Part shown: positions 15,943 through 24,900 of the stretch, one piece after another
How the letters are laid out: each line of letters starts with the position of its first letter
How positions within the stretch are numbered: the first letter of the stretch is position 1
Origin: Lachnospiraceae bacterium
GTDB taxonomy: Bacteria > Bacillota > Clostridia > Lachnospirales > Lachnospiraceae
Reading direction: 5' to 3'
Length of the DNA stretch: 28,653 nt
Assembly (NCBI GenBank): GCA_009774535.1
Contig: VSNY01000039.1
Span: forward strand, 1 to 28,653
Notes under the pieces: model-generated
What the model was told of the DNA's origin: nothing
Seen by the model: the letters and a program-made list of their open reading frames with translations, nothing else
Database searches by the model: none
Made by a program: the position numbers and the translations under genes

Positions 15943-17944
15943 ATGAAAAGCATTAGAAAGAAAATAACCGTATGTCTTATGCTGACCGTCCTGATCGCAC
16001 TGCTGGCAGCCGGACTGTCCGGCATTATTCCCAGCTACAGAAGCACACTTTCAACGGTAGAAGACATGATGCGTACCACCGCAGTTCTGGCAGCGGAACG
16101 TGTGGAACAGGAACTGACTGCGTACAAAAATGTGGCGATGGATGCCGGATACACACCGCAGCTCTCAGACCCGGATGTCCCGTTAGAAGAAAAGCAGGCT
16201 CTGATTGAGGAACGCTGCAGCATGCATCAGTTCCAGCGCGGAAATATCATTGACCTGAACGGACACAGCATTTTTGACGAGAAAGACTATTCCGACCGCG
16301 AATACGTACGACAGGCACTGCAAGGCAATCTTTATGTATCGGAACCGCTTGTCAGCAAAATTACCGGAGAATTATCCATTATGGCGGCCGCGCCGCTTTA
16401 TGCCGACGGAATTTACGGCTCATCCATTGCGGGAGCTGTATACTTTGTACCAGAAAAACTTTTTTAAATGATATCGTATCTTCGATTCAAATTGGAGAAA
16501 ACAGCCACGCTTATATGATTAATAAGTCCGGCAGCACTATTGCAGATACTACGCTCGATACCATAACCGTCCAAAATATTGAAGCCGAAGCGGAGAACGA
16601 TCCTTCGCTAAAAGAACTGGCAAAGATCCATGCACAGATGCGAAAAGGTGAAAATGGCTTTGGAAGTTATAAAACGATAACCAGCAGTGGTGAAAAGACA
16701 AAAGAACAAAAAATGTTTATCGCCTATGCCCCTGTCCCGAATACGGATGGCTGGATTATCGCAGTCACTGCGCCACAGCTGAATTACCTGGCAGCCGCAC
16801 ACAAAGCGATGGCGATTAACATCGCTGTAATCGCTGTGTCTGTCCTGATTTCCATGATCACCGCCCTATTGCTGGCAAATAATATCGGAAATCCGATGAA
16901 AGCCTGCGCAAACGTATGCAGCTGCTTGTTGAGGGAGATTTGGAAACACCAATGCCGCAAATAAAAAACAAGGACGAAACCGGAATGCTTACAGCGTCTG
17001 CCGCTTCTCTTGTAGAAGGACTTGGGATGGTGATCCACGATATCAGCTACCTTCTGACAGAACTTGCGAACCGGAACCTGGATATACATACAGAACATGA
17101 GGAAATCTATGCCGGCAGCTTCCAGGATATTTTACTCTCCATGCGCCATATGAAATTACAGTTGAACACGATTATGCATCAGGTAAGCCATTCCGCGAGC
17201 CAGGTATCCGCAGCCAGCAGCCAGCTGTCCGCAAGCGCGCAGACACTTAGCGAAGGCACAGCCGAACAGGCCAGTTCCGTGCAGCAGCTGGCAGAACGGA
17301 TGAACGTCATATCCAATGACGTAAAAGACACAGCCAATGAAGCGCTGGAAGTACGCAGCCAGACCCACCATGCCGGAGAAGCCGTTTCCTTGTGCAGTAA
17401 CCAGATGCAGCACCTGATGCAGGCCATGGACAAAATCACCACTTGTTCCGATGAAATTGGAAAAATCCTGAAAACCATTGAGGACATTGCATTCCAGACC
17501 AATATACTTGCGCTGAACGCTGCCGTGGAAGCTGCAAGAGCAGGCGAAGCAGGTAAAGGGTTTGCTGTTGTAGCAGAAGAAGTAAGCAGCCTTGCCAGCA
17601 AATCTGCCGAAGCTGCCCAGAATACATCCACGCTCATCGAACACTCTGCCGATGCTGTCCATACCGGATCGGAAATCGCGCAGCAGACAGCAGACGTGTT
17701 GCAGGAAGTTGTAAAAAGTATCCACTCCGTAACGGCATCCATCGACAATATTTCCACTGTTTCCAGTGAACAGTCCGAAGCCGTTTCACAGGTTTCCAAT
17801 GGAATCAACCAGATTTCCGCGGTCGTGCAGAGCAACAGCTCCACAGCACAAGAGGGAGCTGCGGCCAGCGAACAGCTGTCTGCAGAAGCTGCAGTATTAA
17901 AACAGCTGGTAGAACAGTTTACACTTGCATCAGAAACTATATAA
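15943..17944 (+). pseudogene. methyl-accepting chemotaxis protein, broken by two single-base frameshifts
   Basis: Three frames together spell one complete chemoreceptor of about 667 residues. Frame one (15943-16467) has the N-terminal membrane helix and the start of a dCache-like ligand domain, ending VYFVPEKLF. Frame two (to about 16910) has the rest of the ligand domain (MINKSGSTIADT, FIAYAPVPNTDGWIIAVTAP) and the second membrane helix. Frame three has the HAMP end and the signalling domain with the near-invariant tip IAFQTNILALNAAVEAARAG. The first shift is at a run of six T (16460-16465), the second at AAA (16910-16912). One added base at each site restores reading, so each looks like a one-base loss. 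I use the ATG at 15943, after GAGG. Either a true recent pseudogene or sequence error is possible. No chemotaxis genes are nearby. Confidence 0.88.
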
Positions 17945-17960
17945 GTAATAGAACAGCCGC

Positions 17961-18005
17961 AAAAAAACTTGTACCATTGCCCTAAGCAAATGGTACAAGT
18001 TTTTT
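17961..18005. terminator. bidirectional rho-independent terminator
   Basis: AAAAAACTTGTACCATT pairs over 17 bp with AATGGTACAAGTTTTTT across an eleven-base loop. With A and T runs on both flanks it can end transcription from both the chemoreceptor gene (plus) and the BlaR1-type gene (minus), which converge here. Confidence 0.92.
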
Positions 18006-18015
18006 CTGCGGTTCC

Positions 18016-20031
18016 CTATTTCAGCAAAATCTCCTGGCAGGCAGCCTTTTGATTCTGATAAGTCACAGTAACCGGAACATTTCCATATACCGCAAGCAAT
18101 ACACATCTCCCGCTGCCTTTCATATCCACAATTTCAATTTTCGCTTTGTTATTGTATGTATAAAATTCAGGCTGAAATGCGTAATCATTCGGCAGATCAG
18201 AATAATAAATATAAGTACAGTCCTTAGTTTTGATCAAATACCAGGTTTTATCCTTACAGCGCGCAACCTCTTTCTTAACTTGTCCCGAAAGCTCCTCCTT
18301 TGTCAGCCTGCGGACATAAATCTCCTGATTTGCATCTTTCATTTGCCCGGCATCAGATTCTTCTATCGTGAAGCTTCTTTCTTTATCCTGAATTGTTTTT
18401 TTATCTGTTTTAATTTCCAGATCCTTGAGTATTTCTTCCGCTTCCTCTTTTGTCAGATACGATACAGCTGCTGCAGAAAAATCTTCCTCATGCCGCAGAC
18501 AGATATCAATCTCCCCTTTTTCATCATAATTGAATTTTACAAACGACTCATCCATACGCTGATCCATAAAAATACGGATACGGGCGCCTCTGTAATAATA
18601 TGCATCTTTCTTTTTGGTAATGCTCGTAAAATCATAAGTTTCCTGAGAGGCATCGTCTTGAATTTTTTCTGCAGCCTGTGTAAACAAACTTGCTTCTTCG
18701 GCGGTCAGTTTATTTTTCTTCCGCATTTGTGTCACCTGCTGCTTTACATCACGAACGAGTCTGTCCACATGTTCAAAAGGGCCGATCGTCGTATATTTAT
18801 CTGGTTTAACAAGTGTAATACCCACATACCCCTTTGTTACCCCGCCCGCTGGCATGTCTGATTTCACGGCTCCTTCACACATAATATAAAATACCCCGTT
18901 TTTTTCAATGATCCTGCAGTCTGAAAGACGGATTTCTTTTTTTTGCTTTCTGGCAGCAGACGGCTGTACATAGCCGCCCGCCGCTACCGCGGTTCCCGTC
19001 AGTAATACCGCTGCAGCAAGCGCTGCGGCCGTGACGCGTTTGGATCTCTTTTTTACCTTCATAAGTTCACCCAGCCTTTCTTTCAATAATTGCTTTCCTC
19101 CGCCCAATGTAATAGAAACCAGAGAATTTTTATAGAAGCCTCCTGTCCCCGCTGCATGCAGCAATGTATCTCCATATGCCCGTCTGCATTCCGCACCCAT
19201 ATGTTTTGTCACGGCTTCGTCACAAGATAATTCACACATCCGGTTAACTTCACGGGCCATCAAATAAGCAAATGGATTAAACCAGTGCAGGCATACAGTA
19301 ATCTGCACCAGCCATTTGTAAAACAGATCCCGCCTTCTGTAATGTGTCAGTTCGTGCAGCACGGTATAGTAAAATTCTGTATCTGACAATTCCGCCTGTG
19401 TCAGCACCACCGCCGGATGGATCAGCCCAACCAGCAGAGGAGATGCGGTCAGACAATTCGTATATAGTCCGACCATGCGTTTTACATGGTTTTGCTCTAT
19501 TATTTTACCAAAAGCCTCCAGGCAGTTCATATTTTCCACTGGGGAAGACGCTGCTTTTAAATACTTTACAAAGCTTTGATAGACAGTTATCTTGCGCACA
19601 ATCAGAACGAGCGCTGTCAGCAGCCAGACCGCTTGCACAACCACAGTATGGTTCCTTCTGCTGTCATTGTTTTCTGTTATGCCATTTTGATTTGTTTGTT
19701 GTGATAAAATTGCTGTATTTTGCAGCGCTTGTTCCTGCGTCAGCGGCTGCTGATCTACACTTTGCTGCTCCTGCATCAGCGATGACTGGGCGGCGTCTTT
19801 GCGCTGACCTGCATCTGCCAAAGCTTCCTGTGCCTGGTGAAACAGATTCCCCACAATACCATTTCCCGGATTCCACGGAATCAGAAATCTCGCCACCACA
19901 ATCAGCCAGATATAATACTGCCAGCATTTGCTGAATAAATGTCTGTACAGCGGCCGCAATAACAGCAGAATACTTGTCAGCAGCGCCGCAGATACCGAAA
20001 CAGATGCGTAAGTTATAAGTATTTTATTCAT
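18016..20031 (-). CDS. BlaR1/MecR1-type M56 metallopeptidase antirepressor
   Basis: Membrane sensor-protease of about 671 residues. Four N-terminal membrane segments surround the zinc protease domain with HELTHYRRRD (about residue 226-235 of this start) and the third ligand in CELSCDEAV about 40 residues later. A further membrane helix lies near 332-352, and an extracellular C-terminal domain of about 320 residues follows. That domain is not a penicillin-binding domain: it lacks the SxxK/KTG motifs of true BlaR1, so beta-lactam sensing should not be assumed. Known members cleave their BlaI/MecI repressor on signal. It overlaps the repressor gene by eight bases. I take the ATG at 20031 (GGTGG upstream); a GTG nine bases earlier is the alternative. 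Confidence 0.88.
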   Translation of the reverse strand: MNKILITYASVSVSAALLTSILLLLRPLYRHLFSKCWQYYIWLIVVARFLIPWNPGNGIVGNLFHQAQEALADAGQRKDAAQSSLMQEQQSVDQQPLTQEQALQNTAILSQQTNQNGITENNDSRRNHTVVVQAVWLLTALVLIVRKITVYQSFVKYLKAASSPVENMNCLEAFGKIIEQNHVKRMVGLYTNCLTASPLLVGLIHPAVVLTQAELSDTEFYYTVLHELTHYRRRDLFYKWLVQITVCLHWFNPFAYLMAREVNRMCELSCDEAVTKHMGAECRRAYGDTLLHAAGTGGFYKNSLVSITLGGGKQLLKERLGELMKVKKRSKRVTAAALAAAVLLTGTAVAAGGYVQPSAARKQKKEIRLSDCRIIEKNGVFYIMCEGAVKSDMPAGGVTKGYVGITLVKPDKYTTIGPFEHVDRLVRDVKQQVTQMRKKNKLTAEEASLFTQAAEKIQDDASQETYDFTSITKKKDAYYYRGARIRIFMDQRMDESFVKFNYDEKGEIDICLRHEEDFSAAAVSYLTKEEAEEILKDLEIKTDKKTIQDKERSFTIEESDAGQMKDANQEIYVRRLTKEELSGQVKKEVARCKDKTWYLIKTKDCTYIYYSDLPNDYAFQPEFYTYNNKAKIEIVDMKGSGRCVLLAVYGNVPVTVTYQNQKAACQEILLK

Positions 20032-20401
20032 CCATACCACCGCCCTGCCAGAATTTTTTTAACTCTTCGTAGTCCTTTGCCGAGAGCAGCTCCTTTTGAA
20101 TCAGCGTGGTAACAAGTCCCTTTGCATTTCCTTCATAAATCTTGTCCAGAAAGCTTTCTGTCTGTATCCCCTGATACTCCTCCGCGGACACAAGGACTAT
20201 GTATTGATTCCGGTGTCCAATTTTACTCGTTTTTAGCAGTTTCTTTTCAATCAGCCTGGAAAGCAGGGTAATAATCGTATTTTTGGTCCAAAATATTCCC
20301 TTTTCTGCAAGTAATGCTGTGATCTGTGTATATAACGCACTGCCTCCGTTGTCCCAGATCACTTTCATTAATTCCAATTCAGAATCAGACGCCTGCCGCA
20401 T
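20024..20401 (-). CDS. BlaI/MecI/CopY-family transcriptional repressor
   Basis: The 125-residue winged-helix repressor has the family pattern: ASDSELELMKVIWDNGGSA at the N-terminus, KGIFWTKNTIITLLSRLIEK as recognition helix region, and a C-terminal dimerisation helix ending KELLSAKDYEELKKFW. In characterised systems the dimer binds a dyad over the promoter and is cut by the paired M56 protease. Here the protease gene follows directly and overlaps. The upstream palindrome at 20430-20476 is the obvious operator. What the pair controls besides itself is not visible. Confidence 0.95.
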   Translation of the reverse strand: MRQASDSELELMKVIWDNGGSALYTQITALLAEKGIFWTKNTIITLLSRLIEKKLLKTSKIGHRNQYIVLVSAEEYQGIQTESFLDKIYEGNAKGLVTTLIQKELLSAKDYEELKKFWQGGGMDE

Positions 20402-20429
20402 TGTTTTCCTCCTTTCTTCGTCACTCTCT

Positions 20430-20476
20430 AAGACAACAAAGTGTTATCTTAACTTAAGATAACACTTTGTTGTCTT
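20430..20476. promoter_or_regulatory. 47-bp perfect palindrome, operator of the BlaI/BlaR1-type pair
   Basis: Bases 20430-20452 are the exact reverse complement of 20454-20476, around a single C at 20453. The arms contain ACAACAAAGTGTTATCTTAA. The palindrome covers the -10 hexamer and most of the spacer of the promoter reading towards the repressor gene, so a bound repressor would block RNA polymerase. The transcript would also begin with part of the stem. Confidence 0.85.
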
Positions 20477-20484
20477 TCTGTCAA
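20456..20484 (-). promoter_or_regulatory. sigma-A promoter of the BlaI/BlaR1-type operon
   Basis: On the minus strand TTGACA (20484-20479), a 17-bp spacer and TATCTT (20461-20456) form a near-consensus promoter 55 bp upstream of the repressor start. It is embedded in the palindromic operator. Confidence 0.85.
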
Positions 20485-20514
20485 GAAAAAACCGCTATTC
20501 TTTGTTCTAAACGC

Positions 20515-20554
20515 AAAAACACTGTCCTGCAGCTTACCGCTGCACGACAGTGTT
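20515..20554 (-). terminator. rho-independent terminator of the 212-residue protein gene
   Basis: On the minus strand AACACTGT and ACAGTGTT pair, with an inner TGCAG/CTGCA stem, and are followed by TTTTTG. It lies about 80 bp after the stop codon of the gene at 20633-21271. Confidence 0.8.
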
Positions 20555-20632
20555 CTGTTTCAATTCTTCCGCAGCCTGTCTAAGCTGCCGCCCCGCCATA
20601 GTGCTGCTTGGCACAAGGAGCTTCCCATTACC

Positions 20633-21271
20633 TTATTCCTGCTCTGTAATTACTTTCTTAGAATCGTAATAGTCATTAAACAGATCTGTAACGGCTTTGT
20701 GTGTATCCTGAGAAATACCTGGCAGCTCTTTTCCCCAGGACTTGGTAGCCTGTTTATATCCTTTTTCAAATGCTGCCTGCATTTCTTTCATTTTTTCCAC
20801 ATCATCCCCTGCCAATGCGCTTGCAAAGTCGAAGATTCTCTGCGAAGTCTGCTTAACGCCATAGTAGCCGTCTTCTGAAATGAGTTCCTGCGCTTTTGCC
20901 TTTGCTGCGGCATCTACCGAAAAGCCGCCTTTTGCCATTGTACTCCAGAAATCATCATTTGCTTCTGTAAATTTCTTTGCCTGCCCGGTCAACATCTTAT
21001 TCACGATACTAACGAGCTGGTTCTGCCTGTTCTCCTGATCTGCCTGCATCTGTTTTACAATAGAGGCACGCTGTTCAGCGCTCATTTTATTAATGGAATA
21101 TGTTGCTTTTGACGGTTTGTCAGAAGAATCTTTCTCATAAACCGCGCCTGTGGAGTTGGCTTTGTCCTGCTCCTTTTTTTCTTCGGCTTTGCTGTCTGCC
21201 TTTGTTGTGCCGCTATATGTGTTTACATAAGCAGCAGCGGTTGAGTTAATGTTTACTCCAAATTCACTCAT
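20633..21271 (-). CDS. uncharacterised protein, possible DUF5610-like C-terminal domain
   Basis: A 212-residue soluble protein with no signal peptide or membrane segment. The N-terminal 70 residues are polar and low-complexity (Ser, Thr, Lys, Glu, Ala). Residues from about 75 are helical (SAEQRASIVKQMQADQENRQ). The C-terminal half (GGFSVDAAAKAKAQELISED, then FDFASALAGDDVEKMKEMQA and KELPGISQDTHKAV) resembles what I recall of DUF5610, whose function is unknown; this match is from memory. The ATG at 21271 has GGAGG eight bases upstream; an in-frame start at 21352 lacks one. It has its own terminator and sits alone between the BlaI pair and the MATE gene. Confidence 0.7.
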   Translation of the reverse strand: MSEFGVNINSTAAAYVNTYSGTTKADSKAEEKKEQDKANSTGAVYEKDSSDKPSKATYSINKMSAEQRASIVKQMQADQENRQNQLVSIVNKMLTGQAKKFTEANDDFWSTMAKGGFSVDAAAKAKAQELISEDGYYGVKQTSQRIFDFASALAGDDVEKMKEMQAAFEKGYKQATKSWGKELPGISQDTHKAVTDLFNDYYDSKKVITEQE

Positions 21272-21423
21272 TTTAATTCCCTCCATGTCCGTATGATGTG
21301 AAACCTGCCGGTTTCCATTTACTGGTATTCTTTCATGGCTGGCTTCAGTCATGATTATGCAATTCCGTTTGCATGTCAGGTGTATCCTGATTAATATTTA
21401 TATCGGCTGCCGCTCCTGTTTTC

Positions 21424-22794
21424 TTAAGCTGCCTGCACATTTCCGGCCTCTTTTTTTCGCTGCAGCGACTTCATAACGCAGACAAGCGCAGGGATTAAGA
21501 AAAAGTCCGCACAAATCCATGCCACCGGACTTGCAAAACAGGCTCCAAGAAAACCAAATGCAGGTACAATAAACGTCCCGACAACAGCACGCGCCACCAT
21601 TTCACAGACTCCTGCCACAATAGCCAGCTTGCTGAATCCAAGACCCTGAATCGTAAATCGCAAAATATTAACGAGTGCCAGCGGAAAATAAAAGGAACTG
21701 CCCACAAGCAGATACAGCCTTACGTTATCCAGCAGCCCCGTCTCGTCTGCATCCAAAAACAGCAAGGAAATGTTCCGGCCAAAGAAAAATAAAACAAGAA
21801 ATGCCAGCGCTGAATAAACAAGTCCCAGAATACAGCAAGACAACACGCCTTTTGTAACACGCTTTAACTCGCCAGCCCCCAAGTTCTGTCCTGCATAAGT
21901 CGACATCGTAGATCCCATGGCGTCTAACGGACAGCAAAAAAACATGCCGACTTTATTCGCTGCCGTTACAGCAGCAACCGCCATAGAACCAAGTGTATTT
22001 ACAGATATCTGTAAGATTACGCTGCCAATCGCCGTAATAGAATACTGCAGCCCCATTGGAATTCCCATATTGCACAGAATGACGATGCATTCTTTATCAA
22101 CCTGCCATTCTTCCTGCGAGAGTTTCAGCACTTCGTATTTCTTCCGCATATAGACCAGGCACAAAACACCTGATATGCCCTGTGAGATCACCGTTGCCCA
22201 TGCGGCCCCTGCAATGCCCATGTGAAAAATCAGGATCAGCGCCAGATCCAGTCCAATATTCAGCAAAGACGAAATAATCAGAAACATCAGCGGGCTTTTA
22301 CTGTCACCAAGGGAACGAATCACTCCTGATAAAAAATTGTAGAGATAAATAACCGGAATGCCTAAAAATATTACAAAGATATAATCGTAAGCGCCCTGCA
22401 GAATATCCTGCGGCGTATGCATCCAAAGCAAAATATTTTTACAAAGCAGGCAGACCGCTACCGTCATTGCTGCAGCAAAAACAATCGCAAGCCAGACTCC
22501 GTTCGCTACATACTTGCGCAGATAATGATAATTTTTAGCGCCAAACTGCTGTGCCACCGGAATAGCAAAGCCGTTGCAGATCCCCATACAGAATCCGATA
22601 ATCATAAAATTAATGGACCCCGTAGAACCAACCGCTGCCAGTGCATGTACTCCCAGAAACTTTCCTACAATAATCGTATCCATCATACTGTAAAACTGCT
22701 GAAACAGCATCCCCATCATCAAGGGTACAAAAAATGCCAGAATCAGTTTTAAGGGAGGTCCCTGCGTCATATCTTTACTTATGTTCTTTGCCAT
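21424..22794 (-). CDS. MATE-family multidrug/metabolite efflux transporter
   Basis: A 456-residue membrane protein with twelve predicted helices in two six-helix halves, of the MATE (MatE, PF01554) family, which exports organic cations or metabolites using Na+ or H+. Typical pieces: PLMMGMLFQQFYSMMDTIIV, GKFLGVHALAAVGSTGSINF, QQFGAKNYHYLRKYVANG, and in the second half AAVTAANKVGMFFCCPLDA and TYAGQNLGAGELKRVTKGVL. The start ATG has GGAGGTG seven bases upstream. It begins 25 bp after mtnN with no terminator between, so it is probably in the luxS-mtnN transcript. The substrate is unknown. Confidence 0.92.
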   Translation of the reverse strand: MAKNISKDMTQGPPLKLILAFFVPLMMGMLFQQFYSMMDTIIVGKFLGVHALAAVGSTGSINFMIIGFCMGICNGFAIPVAQQFGAKNYHYLRKYVANGVWLAIVFAAAMTVAVCLLCKNILLWMHTPQDILQGAYDYIFVIFLGIPVIYLYNFLSGVIRSLGDSKSPLMFLIISSLLNIGLDLALILIFHMGIAGAAWATVISQGISGVLCLVYMRKKYEVLKLSQEEWQVDKECIVILCNMGIPMGLQYSITAIGSVILQISVNTLGSMAVAAVTAANKVGMFFCCPLDAMGSTMSTYAGQNLGAGELKRVTKGVLSCCILGLVYSALAFLVLFFFGRNISLLFLDADETGLLDNVRLYLLVGSSFYFPLALVNILRFTIQGLGFSKLAIVAGVCEMVARAVVGTFIVPAFGFLGACFASPVAWICADFFLIPALVCVMKSLQRKKEAGNVQAA

Positions 22795-22819
22795 AATACA
22801 CCTCCCATTCGCTTTTGAT

Positions 22820-23539
22820 TCAAATCTGTTCTTTTTCCGCGGACGGGAATGATTCTACAAACTCCATAACCATACCTGCACAGTGCGCCGCTGCCTGATC
22901 CTCAAACGTCGGATAATCCATCTCTGCAGAACCATCTGCTTTATCTGAAATTGCGCGCACTACTAAGAACGGAATCCCGTTCAATACAGCCGCCTGTGCA
23001 ATCGACGCCCCTTCCATTTCCGCGCAGTCCCCATGGAATTCACAGATCAGGCGCTCTTTTACCTTTCCATCCGAAATAAACTGGTCCCCGCTGACGACAC
23101 AGCCTTTTATAATATGAACGTCCGGATTTGCCTTCCTACATGCGTCTATAACCGCATCCGCCATGATTGGATCTGCCAAAAACTCCCTGGTTTCAAATCC
23201 CGGGATCTTCCCCAGCTGATAACCTAATGCTGAAACATCCACATCATGCTGGATCGCTTTTTCTGACACCAGAATATCCCCGATATCCAGATCCGCATTC
23301 AAAGAACCTGCTACACCCGTATTTAATACATGGGTCACCTGGAATAAATCCGCCAGTATCTGGACGCACATCGCGGCATTTACTTTGCCGATCCCGCACT
23401 GCACAACAACTGCCGGCGTTCCCTGCAGTGTGCCTTCATAAAAATTCATCCCCGCCTTGGTAACGACACGTTTCGTTTCCATCGCCTCTTTTAATGCCGC
23501 TACCTCTGTTTCCATTGCTCCGATAATTCCTAATTTCAT
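22820..23539 (-). CDS. mtnN: 5'-methylthioadenosine/S-adenosylhomocysteine nucleosidase
   Basis: Removes adenine from S-adenosylhomocysteine and methylthioadenosine, giving S-ribosylhomocysteine, the LuxS substrate. The 239-residue sequence has the family landmarks: MKLGIIGAMETEVAALKEAM with Glu12, LNTGVAGSLNADLDIGDI, SGDQFISD, CAEMEGASIAQAA, and RAISDKADGSA with the catalytic Asp near residue 199. The start ATG has GAGGAG seven bases upstream. It follows luxS by 24 bp, so the two steps of the activated methyl cycle are co-expressed. Confidence 0.96.
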   Translation of the reverse strand: MKLGIIGAMETEVAALKEAMETKRVVTKAGMNFYEGTLQGTPAVVVQCGIGKVNAAMCVQILADLFQVTHVLNTGVAGSLNADLDIGDILVSEKAIQHDVDVSALGYQLGKIPGFETREFLADPIMADAVIDACRKANPDVHIIKGCVVSGDQFISDGKVKERLICEFHGDCAEMEGASIAQAAVLNGIPFLVVRAISDKADGSAEMDYPTFEDQAAAHCAGMVMEFVESFPSAEKEQI

Positions 23540-23563
23540 TCCAATCTCCTCTCTGCCTGCATC

Positions 23564-24043
23564 TTACTGCGGATAAATCAGGCGCGCATCATCGATCTGA
23601 TATAACACCTGATCCAGATATTTTGTCGCAAGATAATTCGCCATGCCCAGATTCATATCCAGGTAATTGCCACAATCTTTCGGACTCGCCCCAGGAATCT
23701 CGTCCTTATAATCACGAATAAATTCAAACAGCGCTGTCACCAGCCCGACAATATCTTTGGATTCATAATCACCCGCCAGCAGCAGATAAAATCCCGTGCG
23801 GCAGCCCATTGGTCCAAAATACAACACGCGATCTTTATATTGCGGATCATTACGCAGATAAGTAGCCGCCAGATGCTCAATGGTATGTACTTCTGCTGTA
23901 TTCATCACCGGTTCCTCATTCGGAGAAGTCATGCGCAGGTCAAAAGTTGTAACAACGCTGTCTCCTACCGGATCTTTTCTGGATACATAAATACCCGGCT
24001 GCAGCTTTAAATGATCAATGGTAAAGCTTGTTATTTTTTCCAT
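23564..24043 (-). CDS. luxS: S-ribosylhomocysteine lyase (autoinducer-2 synthase)
   Basis: Converts S-ribosylhomocysteine to homocysteine and DPD, the precursor of autoinducer-2. At 159 residues it matches the family. The metal site is complete: HTIEH (His53, His57) and Cys124 in PKDCGNYLDM; the catalytic Cys81 lies in GPMGCRTGFYLL. The ATG at 24043 has AAAGGAG about ten bases upstream. It heads the luxS-mtnN-MATE run and has a clear sigma-A promoter 75-102 bp upstream. The 74-bp leader shows no riboswitch I can recognise. Confidence 0.97.
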   Translation of the reverse strand: MEKITSFTIDHLKLQPGIYVSRKDPVGDSVVTTFDLRMTSPNEEPVMNTAEVHTIEHLAATYLRNDPQYKDRVLYFGPMGCRTGFYLLLAGDYESKDIVGLVTALFEFIRDYKDEIPGASPKDCGNYLDMNLGMANYLATKYLDQVLYQIDDARLIYPQ

Positions 24044-24117
24044 ATTAAAATATCTCCTTTCTCACTATAAACACCAGTCAAATTTCAGCAATCCGGCCAC
24101 CGTTAGCCATCCTTTAC

Positions 24118-24145
24118 ACTATACGAAATATCGAAAAAATGTCAA
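24118..24145 (-). promoter_or_regulatory. sigma-A promoter of luxS-mtnN-MATE
   Basis: On the minus strand TTGACA (24145-24140), a 16-bp spacer and TATAGT (24123-24118) read towards luxS. A transcript from here would have a leader of roughly 65-70 bases. Confidence 0.82.
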
Positions 24146-24173
24146 GTCTAAGTTCTACTGCCGCAATCGTTTG

Positions 24174-24221
24174 TTGCTACACGCCATAGTCAGATTCAAG
24201 TCCTTTCTATGCGTGTAGCAA
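24174..24221. repeat. inverted repeat/hairpin upstream of the luxS promoter
   Basis: TTGCTACACGCCATAG pairs with CTATGCGTGTAGCAA (15 bp with one bulged C) across a 17-base loop. No U-run follows on either strand, so it is not a standard terminator. It lies where the base composition turns AT-rich, so it could be an island edge or a remnant of a mobile element. Confidence 0.5.
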
Positions 24222-24900
24222 AATTTATCAGATCGTCAAAATACGATTGAGTTTATGTGAATCGTGTGGCAGAAAGTCGCCGTGCGCCACTTAGAATTAA
24301 ATTACGGAACTTGTTCTGTTATATAACAGGATTTATGAGATCATATCTATCGGTCGCATTTAGTATAACATGGACCCACTGACAATACAAGTAGAAAAAA
24401 TAATTTTTAAAAAAAACAAACCAACCAGCAACTACGTCAATAATGTACTATAATATTATGATACATATTAGCTGTGAAAAGTGCTTGACTTTCTTATTGA
24501 TTTGTAGTACGCTACAGAGAACAGTTCTTTTTATTTATGTTACAATTTAAATAAAGAGAGTTCTGTTTAATATGAAGAAAAAGGAGGTACGCAGAAGCTT
24601 AGGATTATTTTCAATTTTTCAATGATAAGTAGTCTGCAAAGGCAATAGAACCCGTTAAGTTTGTCGAACCAGTTTTCCTACTGTTTCATTGAGAAATAAA
24701 CCGTAATTATTTCAAATGCGGTTTTTCCGGAATTAACCGGATACAAACTATAAATTTCTGTGTGATTACAGATTTTTAGAAGTTTTAAATTATATCAATA
24801 TGTTATTTTAATCACAACATCTACACCTTTCCCTATGGAAAATGGAATATATTCACCCAAAAGATAAAGTTAGACAGTTTAAGAACGGAGATCACGAATT
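24222..24900. other. 679-bp AT-rich non-coding region with two palindromes
   Basis: No open reading frame of note. It holds a near-perfect 22-bp dyad at 24444-24465 (TGTA, ATAATATTAT centre, TACA), a 14-bp dyad at 24503-24516 (TGTAG/CTACA), and a plausible -35 TTGACT at 24484-24489. A lone strong ribosome binding site GGAGG at 24583-24587 has no start codon behind it. The dyads recall BlaI/MecI operator half-sites (TGTA/TACA) and precede the M56 peptidase gene. A repressor gene may once have stood here; none is recognisable now. Confidence 0.5.

Noticed and set aside
21357..21374. ATGCAA/TTGCAT hairpin after the MATE gene as a terminator
   Set aside because: A six-base stem without a T-run on the minus strand is too weak to call.
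24044..24117. Possible S-adenosylmethionine-type riboswitch in the luxS leader
   Set aside because: The leader is only about 70 bases and lacks the conserved SAM riboswitch core and a terminator stem.
24572..24625. Seventeen-codon ORF beginning MKKKEVRRSLG, and the strong GGAGG at 24583
   Set aside because: The ORF is very short, has a poor upstream site, and no known small protein is recognised; the GGAGG has no start codon at a usable distance.
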